IMG/VR virus record: IMGVR_UViG_3300015263_000962
Span: 1 to 64,000 of that record
Source of the DNA: a virus
Reading direction: 5' to 3' (one strand)
Length of the DNA stretch: 64,000 bases
A program made the position numbers and the translations under genes. This document shows, piece after piece, positions 57,645 to 64,000 of this stretch (positions are counted from its first letter, which is position 1; every line of letters begins with the position of its first letter). Below the pieces are notes generated by a model. The model searched no databases and was not told the DNA's origin. It saw only the letters and a program-made list of their open reading frames with translations.

Positions 57645-58136
57645 ATGAACACAAAGACCATCCAGCACATGCAATACTTCGTCGGAAAAGTATGCAGCAT
57701 CGTCACATCTTCTATGAACCGATCATTCGATGAGCAGACAGCCAGAGAGCATTTTGCCGTCAGAGTAGGGGAAGTTGGCATGGATGGCATCTGGGGAACC
57801 CACCCATACAACCCGGACATGGTGAGCTTTTTTGCTATGGCTCATGTCATCTCGATTCACGAGGAAACAGAACTGGACCCCAGCAATCCAGAACATGCGG
57901 CGATGATTGAGGAATATGAGAAGAAGACGGGCCAGAAGATAAAGAGTGATCTCAAACAAGCCCCGAAACCTCAGAAGAAGAAGACAGAACTACCGGTTCT
58001 AAATCAAACGCCGCCAGCACCCGTTCAGGAAGCCAGCGGCGATGCAACATTTGTTGATTTGGAAAGTCTTGAGCGACTCGCCGAGGATACCCGGCGAGCT
58101 TATGCTCAGTATGACAGTTTCGACTTACGCAAGTAG
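57645..58136 (+). CDS. conserved hypothetical protein
   Basis: 163 residues. MQYFVGKVCSIVTSSMNRSF, REHFAVRVGEV, SFFAMAHVISIHEETELDP, then a Lys/Pro-rich linker and a helical C-terminus. It is a conserved phage-type pattern without known role. The start sits right behind the hairpin, so the ribosome binding site is poor. Confidence 0.6.
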   Translation: MNTKTIQHMQYFVGKVCSIVTSSMNRSFDEQTAREHFAVRVGEVGMDGIWGTHPYNPDMVSFFAMAHVISIHEETELDPSNPEHAAMIEEYEKKTGQKIKSDLKQAPKPQKKKTELPVLNQTPPAPVQEASGDATFVDLESLERLAEDTRRAYAQYDSFDLRK

Positions 58137-61100
58137 TTGCTCACGCAGTTCTTGAACTCTGCTCTTAGTGGGCCGAACGCCCTCTCTTAGAAGCTTCTTG
58201 TAGAGTTCAATTGTGTCTTGGAAGGTTTCGTTCTTGCCTTCGCCTGATTTGCGAGCCTTACGATCCTTCATGAATTGAGACATTGTTGAGCCTCGTGCCT
58301 GTTTTGGCTCCTTTGGCTTTGCTTCGCCTTCAGGCTCGGGTTCGTTGACAGGAAGGTGTCCACCATCTCTCTTCATGTCAGCCTGTTGTTGAGCGATGAG
58401 ATCTTGGAGTTCTTTGTCCATATCTTCGTCGCTGGCCCCGGCTTCCTCTTCAGGGGCTTCGCCAGTCATCTTGCTCAACTTGGCAATATCGTGAGCCACG
58501 TTCATGACTTCCTTTTCCAAGTTTCCATCGCCATCCAATGCGTTCATTAAGGCGTCCAGTGGTGTGCCCGGATCTTGCATACTTTCCACATCTTCCTCTC
58601 GACCAGCCTTAGACAAAGCCTGCTTCATTTGAGCGGACAAGAATTTGTAGAGATTCTGCTTGGCACTTGGGTCTCCAGTCTTAGCAGCATCAAGCAACTT
58701 CTTTGCTCTTGCAAAGAGTTGTGCATCATCTAACGCACTTGTGCCGCCCTTTGATTGTGCGAATTTTTCCAAGTCCTCAGCATCGGCAGCCTTCCTGTTG
58801 ATGGCGTCATCGAAGTTGCCTTGTGCGAGTTTTGTGATCGCATTCATGATCGCTTGCTGGTCTTCCTTGTCCAGTGCGATGATTCCAGCATCTTCGTCAG
58901 CCATGCTCTTGCCGAGCGGTTCTTGGCCCAATAGTTCGGCGATCTTAGCCTTCAGTTGGTCTTCGCCACCGCTGGCCTTCACCATGTGTTCGAGATCACC
59001 ATCTTGCTGCAACTTCTTCAGAACCGAAGGAACCAACTGTTGTGCTCTGCCTTCAGGCTGAGCGGCTGGAGCTTTGGCTGCTGGAGCCATCTCTGGAGCG
59101 GCTTCTGCTCCGGGAGTCACTCCCGGTGCGGCTGGAGCGGCTGGAGCGGCTTCTGGGCCGGTGACGCCGAGCTTGCCGTAAATCTTGGCAAGCTTCTCTG
59201 GCGGAACCTCTTGATCCCCGAACGTGTTGTCGAGAACGGTTTCGAGATCTTTCAGAGGATCACCTGTTGATTCGTCTCCACGGGTCTTAAGGAACTCTTG
59301 GGTTGTGGCGATGGCCTTGTCCAGTTGTCCGGTGCTCTTCAAGTGACTGATGACCGATCTTGTTGTTGCATTGCCTGTTTCTTTGGTATCAACCGGAAGG
59401 TGCCCAGTTTCCTCTGGAGGAGCTTCTGGGGCTGCTGGATTCGCCTCAATCGATGGTGCCTTGGTAGGTGCCATCGGTTCTGTTTTGGCGTCCAAGTCTA
59501 CGACAGGTGGTTGCATTGTTGATTTTTCAGGACTTGCTCCTGCACGCTTGCCTGCTGCCCATGTTTCAGGATCAAGGACCAATCCCGGCGACTGGTGTGC
59601 CGCAGCGGTTCCACCTTGTGATCCACCACCTCGGGACCAAGCACCAACCTTCAGAACCAATTCCAAAATTCGGTTTGGATATCGGTCATCGAAGTGGTTC
59701 AGTCCACCCAGTGTTGACATCAGGTGTGTGGCGATTGTGCTGACACGAGGATTCGGGTTCTTACCGCCCGTGGCCTGATAGGCACGACGCAAGATTTCTC
59801 CCCACAGACCCTTCGCACTCTTGCCAATGGCCTTGCCCGGCTTGGCTTCGTATGCGGAGGCAGGCGTGGCCTCAATGTCTTCGCCAGCTTGATTCTTGAT
59901 GAACGCCATGTATTCGTAAGGCGTTGGAAGATGCAGGCTGCCCTTCGATGTCGGAATCGCCTTGCTCTTGTTGAACATTGGCTGCATACCCATCGCTCGC
60001 AGACCAGCATCAAAGTTCTGCATGTGAAGTTCTTTGATTTGATGAGCTTTCATTCGGTGTTCTGGATTGGTGCTTCTTTCCAGTTCATCTGTGGCCGCAA
60101 CGTCATCGCTCAAAGCATCAGGGTTCGTTCCTGTCTTTAGTTCTTCGTCTTCTTGTGGGTTGCCTGTGCTGACCGGAATGTCAACGCCATTGGCTGCTTC
60201 TGGGCCGTCTCCCGGCACAGATGGACCATTCACGCCTGCCGAAGCTGTTGGCGAAGCTGTGCCACGCTTTGTGTAAGGCATCTTGATGGCCGCAGCAAAT
60301 TGCTCAAGACGATCATCGAGCCAACCCATGAAGTCCATCTTGGCCTGATCAATCAAGGCGTCGATGTCCATTTCGGATTCCAGAAGCATCGAGTTGAAAT
60401 GAAGACGTGCTTCTTTCGCCATTGGGCGAGTAGGATCGTTATGCCAGCGTCGGCGGAATTTCTTAATCGGACCCCAGTTGGCGATGGGATCGATGATGGA
60501 TCTTCTGAGAGCACCACCCAATCTCTTCCACCATGGTTCGCCCTGAGAGCGTGCGCCCGGCAGAAAGCTGCCCAGCGAGGCAGGCTTATAACCGCCCACT
60601 TCTGGACGATCTTGAGGAAGGTGTTCTCTGGAGAAAGTCGGATCGCTTTCATCACCAGCAGGCGGCGAATGGGTTGCACCAGAACCAGACGGCCCGGCAC
60701 CCATCACTCCACCACGAGGGCTTCCGCCAGCAGGAGGAGCCCCAGCATCTCGGGCATGTCCGCCTGTGGGTGGCAAACCCGATCCAGAACCGGGAGCACT
60801 GCCGCCCTCGGCATCTGCTGCGGGCTCATCTGCGGGACTTGTAGCAGTCCCACGAGATGCTTTCATTCCGCCCATGACAGTGCTTTTGATCGCATCGAAC
60901 ATGGCGGAAACTTTGGCTTCGATCTCATCCCGAAGAGCGTCAAGGGATGGTGCAGCGGCCCCGTCAGACTCCATCAGAGCCTCGTACAGCGTTTGCTTCG
61001 CAAATCGCATCGTGTTGTCGATAACGTATCTCTGAAGTCTGTGATCGTTTTCGACAGCGAGGTTCCACTCGGACTGTTCTGACAGGTTTTCAATGATCAG

Positions 61101-61232
61101 CTTGGGTAATTTCGAAGATTCGATCAGTCTCAGTCTGAGAATCTCAAGTTGGTTCTCAACTCCTTCACGAATGTCGCAATTGTCCAAGCTATCCGTTAGC
61201 TCATGAATCTGATGTTCTCTAAAGCTTCGCAT
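58125..61232 (-). CDS. giant low-complexity putative virion protein (1035 residues)
   Basis: It starts MRSFREHQIHELTDSL. Three zones. At ~1-130, helical (LPKLIIENLSEQSEWNL). At ~130-330 and 560-770, Gly/Pro/Ala/Ser-rich, probably disordered. At ~430-540, an ordered island (LPTPYEYMAFIKNQAG, GLWGEILRRAYQATGG, YPNRILELVLKVGAWSRGGG). The remainder is acidic helical and ends KSRVQELREQLL. Short repeated GHLPV motifs. The size and composition suggest an internal or tail structural protein. GGGAGAAGT precedes ATG. Confidence 0.65.
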   Translation of the reverse strand: MRSFREHQIHELTDSLDNCDIREGVENQLEILRLRLIESSKLPKLIIENLSEQSEWNLAVENDHRLQRYVIDNTMRFAKQTLYEALMESDGAAAPSLDALRDEIEAKVSAMFDAIKSTVMGGMKASRGTATSPADEPAADAEGGSAPGSGSGLPPTGGHARDAGAPPAGGSPRGGVMGAGPSGSGATHSPPAGDESDPTFSREHLPQDRPEVGGYKPASLGSFLPGARSQGEPWWKRLGGALRRSIIDPIANWGPIKKFRRRWHNDPTRPMAKEARLHFNSMLLESEMDIDALIDQAKMDFMGWLDDRLEQFAAAIKMPYTKRGTASPTASAGVNGPSVPGDGPEAANGVDIPVSTGNPQEDEELKTGTNPDALSDDVAATDELERSTNPEHRMKAHQIKELHMQNFDAGLRAMGMQPMFNKSKAIPTSKGSLHLPTPYEYMAFIKNQAGEDIEATPASAYEAKPGKAIGKSAKGLWGEILRRAYQATGGKNPNPRVSTIATHLMSTLGGLNHFDDRYPNRILELVLKVGAWSRGGGSQGGTAAAHQSPGLVLDPETWAAGKRAGASPEKSTMQPPVVDLDAKTEPMAPTKAPSIEANPAAPEAPPEETGHLPVDTKETGNATTRSVISHLKSTGQLDKAIATTQEFLKTRGDESTGDPLKDLETVLDNTFGDQEVPPEKLAKIYGKLGVTGPEAAPAAPAAPGVTPGAEAAPEMAPAAKAPAAQPEGRAQQLVPSVLKKLQQDGDLEHMVKASGGEDQLKAKIAELLGQEPLGKSMADEDAGIIALDKEDQQAIMNAITKLAQGNFDDAINRKAADAEDLEKFAQSKGGTSALDDAQLFARAKKLLDAAKTGDPSAKQNLYKFLSAQMKQALSKAGREEDVESMQDPGTPLDALMNALDGDGNLEKEVMNVAHDIAKLSKMTGEAPEEEAGASDEDMDKELQDLIAQQQADMKRDGGHLPVNEPEPEGEAKPKEPKQARGSTMSQFMKDRKARKSGEGKNETFQDTIELYKKLLREGVRPTKSRVQELREQLLA

Positions 61233-61289
61233 ACTTCTCCCTCATTTGCCGCACCTTCGGGTTGTTAAGGTATATACGGGCAATGAGTC

Positions 61290-61781
61290 TTATTTGGAGG
61301 GCATGTACTCGCCAATTTTCTTCAGGGCCATGAGATTCGAGTCATAAGTCTGGAATTGGCTGGGCAAATACTGATACGACAGGCGTTCAAATGCGTCCCC
61401 AACACCTTCTGGATGCTCGAAATAGACGTACTTCCCCTTCTTGCCAATTACCCGCACTCCGAGGCTCTTGTCTCGGTACTCGTGCATTAACAAATAGGCG
61501 GCAACTCCTAGATCTGTAACCACCTTGTGTGTGTCCTCATTCAGATTTTCCGGTACATACTCGTTGATCTTCTTAAGGAACATCAAGCACGAGTCAAATG
61601 TATAGAACTCGTTTGGTGGCTGATATTCAAAGATAAGCTTGTCAAACTCGGCTGATTCCTCATCGCTGTTGCACTCGAAGTAAATCGATCTGCCCCGCTT
61701 GCCGACTACAGCGTAGCCGTGCATTAAGATGTAGGCGGCAACCCCGAGATCATTGACAAATTTGTGGATGCTCTCTCCCAT
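61290..61781 (-). CDS. DUF5659-like protein with internal duplication
   Basis: 163 residues made of two ~80-residue copies: VNDLGVAAYILMHGYAV..IYFEC and VTDLGVAAYLLMHEYRD..VYFEH, each ending in an FLKKINEY or ALKKIGEY helix. This resembles DUF5659, known mostly from single copies in phage and plasmids. The second copy has an insert. The start overlaps the upstream gene by 58 bp. Confidence 0.7.
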   Translation of the reverse strand: MGESIHKFVNDLGVAAYILMHGYAVVGKRGRSIYFECNSDEESAEFDKLIFEYQPPNEFYTFDSCLMFLKKINEYVPENLNEDTHKVVTDLGVAAYLLMHEYRDKSLGVRVIGKKGKYVYFEHPEGVGDAFERLSYQYLPSQFQTYDSNLMALKKIGEYMPSK

Positions 61782-62023
61782 TTCTCTTTCCTTTCTTGCT
61801 GTTCAAGTTGGGCAAGATACATATGCCAAGCGATGGACTTTTCGATATATCCCTCGTCAACAATTGGCATAACTTTTTCGCCCTCTGTAAGTGGACCATG
61901 ATGGTTCTCCCAAGCAAGGCGTATCGGTTCTATGTTGTCCCGAATATGCCATGCTTGGGCATGAACCTTCAATTTGGTGTTGGTGACGCCCAAACTGGCC
62001 GTCACCTTCAGGGTTCCACTCAT
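61724..62023 (-). CDS. hypothetical protein
   Basis: 99 residues. VTASLGVTNTKLKVHAQAW is beta-like, then helical (LAQLEQQERKEKWERAS). Its start overlaps the stop of the 62020 gene (ATGA). No function is recognised. Confidence 0.55.
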   Translation of the reverse strand: MSGTLKVTASLGVTNTKLKVHAQAWHIRDNIEPIRLAWENHHGPLTEGEKVMPIVDEGYIEKSIAWHMYLAQLEQQERKEKWERASTNLSMISGLPPTS

Positions 62024-62700
62024 TCCGTTGATTCCTCAATATATGAGTGTGATGGTTGGACACTATGAACGTGTTTGTGTCCTTTTCCTTCAACATCTTT
62101 CTTTTCCGGTTTCTTGTCTTCAAGGTCGAGATCTTTGACCTCGGACCTCAGTTCTTCGATGGTTTTCGAAGGCTTCTCCACGTTGGGAACCTCTTCGACC
62201 TTCTCTCCGAACAGTGGATCAAGTTTCTGCTTCATCACGCCAGCGATCACCTCGACCGCTTGCTTATGATTCAACAGGCCAGCGAGACCCATGTAGCAGT
62301 GTTTCACAGAATCAACCGGGATGGTTGTAGGAATGGTGTTGATCCGAATCATCTTGTCAGCAAAGCTGACTGTCATATTCGGATACAGTTTCGCCAAAGC
62401 CTTACGGATGGCCTGTCGGCCAGAGTCACCGTCTTCAACAATGACGTGGACTTCATCCCAATTGATGATTCCGGCGAGTGCCAGAAATTCAACTGGATAC
62501 AGTTCTGCTTGTTCTTCGCCGTGTTCAGCCGTTTGCTGAAATTTCATACGACTCAGAACTGGCATGGCCCACTCAGATGCCGAAGCGGTATCTTCTTTGT
62601 AGGACAGCCCTGCTGGATAATTGTTGTGCCAAATGGCAAACGATTGCCCTTCGGCGAGTCTGTACCGATCAACGTCGGTACTCTCTGCAAATGAAAACAT
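62020..62700 (-). CDS. hypothetical protein
   Basis: 226 residues. It contains VHVIVEDGDSGRQAIRKALA, a Rossmann- or Toprim-like strand-loop-helix that could be catalytic but lacks other motifs. The C-terminus is charged with a His-rich end (GHKHVHSVQPSHSY). A GGTAACAG element and AGGTAG lie upstream. Confidence 0.55.
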   Translation of the reverse strand: MFSFAESTDVDRYRLAEGQSFAIWHNNYPAGLSYKEDTASASEWAMPVLSRMKFQQTAEHGEEQAELYPVEFLALAGIINWDEVHVIVEDGDSGRQAIRKALAKLYPNMTVSFADKMIRINTIPTTIPVDSVKHCYMGLAGLLNHKQAVEVIAGVMKQKLDPLFGEKVEEVPNVEKPSKTIEELRSEVKDLDLEDKKPEKKDVEGKGHKHVHSVQPSHSYIEESTE

Positions 62701-62754
62701 TTTCTACCTCTATTCTGTTACCTAGAAAACCGGCTACCCAACCGGTCTTAATAG

Positions 62755-63777
62755 TTATGCGTTGCCTCCCGAATTTTCCGCAGCAATTAAGCACCCACGA
62801 GCCACAGAATAGACTGGATCACTGGGACGGATCACCCGACCAATATCCACAGGAATCCCCGAATTGCGAACCATCTTCTCGAAAAACTTATCGAATCCCG
62901 GTGGGCTGGCTGTTCCACCAGCAACCACGATGTCGATTGGTTGATCCAGACGAGCGTTCTTATCCTTGTTTTCTTCAAGGCCCTTCTTCAGTCCGCCGAC
63001 CGTCTTCTCGATCATCAGTTCGTACTGAGTCTTGATGGCTCGTTCGACGAGTGTGTTGGGTTCTTTGCCCAGATCAATCTTGGTTTTCTCCTTGTTGATG
63101 AAGGCGATGGTCTCGCCAGTTGCTTTAGCAGCCTGACGATCAATCCAGTCACCCGAGTTCACAAGTGCGAAGCTGAAGACCTCGGCACCGAAGAGGGAGA
63201 AGGCCACGTTGACCATACCTGCGCCACAGGAGATGCCGATGCCGGTGAACATCCTGTCGGCCAGTTCTGAGTACACAAGTGCCATGCCTTCATTGATTGG
63301 ACGGGCATCGACTCTGTATCCCTCTTCGCTGCTGTATGCCTTAAAGATGGACTCCAGAATCTTACGGTGATAGTCGGCGTCTGTTTCTTCGTTGATGGCA
63401 TTGGCCGGAACGGAGTAGTACAGAATCTCTTTGTCGTAAGAGATTTCGCCGAGCAGGCTGTGAATCATGATGTTCATGATCTGGAAGGCATCCTTTTCCT
63501 TCGGATTCACACATCCGTCTTTCATTGGACGTTTCAGATCGATTTGGTTCATGGTGTAGGCCATGTTGATTGCAGCCTCACCCAACGCATACGCCATGTT
63601 GGCGTCTTCACGATGAATCAAGGGCACTCCCGATTTCTTCATCATGTTGAATACGAAGTCGTTCTGGAGTTCCATTTCCAAGAAAGCATTAACCTCTCTC
63701 TTGTAAACAAAATCGCCAGCTTCGTTCCGCTTGCAGCAGATCAAGTTGTATGTTCCGCAGTCGAAACCGATGCTCAT
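62755..63777 (-). CDS. actin-like ATPase (ParM/MreB/Hsp70 superfamily)
   Basis: 340 residues. Phosphate-1 loop FDCGTYNL near residue 5, phosphate-2 IGISCGAGMVNVAF in the middle, adenosine motif VVAGGTASPPGF near residue 288. The family includes ParM, MreB and Hsp70-like forms. In a phage it may form filaments for genome segregation or positioning. Its start overlaps the upstream gene's stop (ATGA), so the two are coupled, as with parM-type operons where a partner is adjacent. Confidence 0.8.
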   Translation of the reverse strand: MSIGFDCGTYNLICCKRNEAGDFVYKREVNAFLEMELQNDFVFNMMKKSGVPLIHREDANMAYALGEAAINMAYTMNQIDLKRPMKDGCVNPKEKDAFQIMNIMIHSLLGEISYDKEILYYSVPANAINEETDADYHRKILESIFKAYSSEEGYRVDARPINEGMALVYSELADRMFTGIGISCGAGMVNVAFSLFGAEVFSFALVNSGDWIDRQAAKATGETIAFINKEKTKIDLGKEPNTLVERAIKTQYELMIEKTVGGLKKGLEENKDKNARLDQPIDIVVAGGTASPPGFDKFFEKMVRNSGIPVDIGRVIRPSDPVYSVARGCLIAAENSGGNA

Positions 63778-64000
63778 TTTTCCTCCTTACCGAAATTGAG
63801 TTTGACCCCCGATGTGAAATCGGGAATCATGGGTGCGGCCTCATCCTCATCTGGTTGGCTTAAAGCCGTAACCTCAGCATTGTCAGCCGTAGCTGAGACT
63901 TTCCCGTCCACGGTGATGTTGATGTTCAGAGTGATTTCAAGTTCCCCATCTTTGGGAACGACCCGAACAGTCGTCTTTGTTGGGGGTTTTACAATCTGTG
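63774..64000 (-). CDS. partial hypothetical protein upstream of actin-like gene
   Basis: Only the last ~75 residues are in the window: TTVRVVPKDGELEITLNINI, VDGKVSATADNAEV, then DEDEAAPMIPDF, SGVKLNFGKEEK. The beginning is outside. It shares a TGA/ATG overlap with the actin-like gene. It may be a partner, but no family is recognised. Confidence 0.6.
   Translation of the reverse strand, partial: QIVKPPTKTTVRVVPKDGELEITLNINITVDGKVSATADNAEVTALSQPDEDEAAPMIPDFTSGVKLNFGKEEK

Noticed and set aside
60153-61082. 309-residue plus-strand frame opposite the giant virion protein
   Set aside because: Antisense shadow created by Gly/Pro/Ala codon bias.
1-64000. CRISPR arrays, tRNA or rRNA genes, insertion sequences
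   Set aside because: No regularly spaced direct repeats, cloverleaf or transposase frame was found; the only mobile elements seen are the intein and the LAGLIDADG gene.

Overview
The window looks like part of a large tailed-phage genome with a T4-type (myovirus) head and tail programme, not a bacterial chromosome. It has recognisable homologues of the T4 major capsid protein (gp23), prohead scaffold (gp22), prohead protease (gp21), portal (gp20), large terminase (gp17) and two gp19-type tail-tube proteins. The remaining genes are small, tightly packed and often overlapping, most have no recognisable function, and they sit in short runs on both strands with terminators between convergent runs. 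I see no rRNA, tRNA or CRISPR. The amount of coding sequence outside the head genes suggests a jumbo phage. Several lipobox and signal-peptide proteins suggest a host with a Gram-negative type envelope. A few conserved proteins resemble ones I associate with planctomycetes, but that is a weak impression.

Layout. 1-4.4 kb: the end of a CNNM/CorB-type membrane protein, a GroES-like co-chaperonin, a structural protein, a radical-SAM enzyme and a J-domain chaperone. 4.6-8.8 kb: a DECH-box SF2 helicase overlapping a possible methyltransferase and a small protein, convergent with a Dam-type DNA methylase. 9-16 kb: a LAGLIDADG endonuclease, two Glu-Pro-Val repeat proteins, a secreted trypsin-like protease, a phosphoesterase, an overlapping SPOUT/SAM methyltransferase pair and a Cys/His-repeat lipoprotein. 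16-28 kb: mostly small accessory genes, including DUF2934, OGFr-like, DUF4326, 2H phosphoesterase and C39-like peptidase proteins and a paralogous pair of membrane proteins. 28-43 kb: the head module on the minus strand (gp23, gp22, gp21, a 578-residue head-region protein, an intein-containing portal, then the terminase), interrupted by a plus-strand tail-tube cluster and minus-strand low-complexity putative virion proteins. 43-55 kb: an accessory region with M28 and thermolysin-like metallopeptidases, a second trypsin-like protease, ferritin-like and CYTH proteins, tail-anchored proteins, an Asp-rich protein and a secreted FMN-barrel protein. 55-64 kb: a Cas4/RecB-type nuclease divergent from a Toprim primase, a DUF3008 protein with a Cys-rich tail, a 1035-residue putative virion protein, a duplicated DUF5659-like protein and an actin-like ATPase.

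How the parts may fit together. The head genes follow T4 assembly logic: a core scaffold, a maturation protease that cleaves it, the capsid, portal and terminase. At least seven otherwise unrelated proteins share an N-terminal leader of the form M-(K/R)-x-F-x-x-(W/F)-(L/V)-(E/Q/S), similar in length and character to the T4 capsid-targeting sequence. They may be packaged inside the prohead and injected. One of them is a C39-like cysteine peptidase. A separate set of proteins appears to work outside the cytoplasm: two trypsin-like proteases, an M28 peptidase, lipoproteins and an FMN-barrel protein. Possible control signals include TAAATA boxes just upstream of several genes, a shared element upstream of portal and terminase, a hairpin that sequesters a ribosome binding site, and a palindrome in a divergent promoter.
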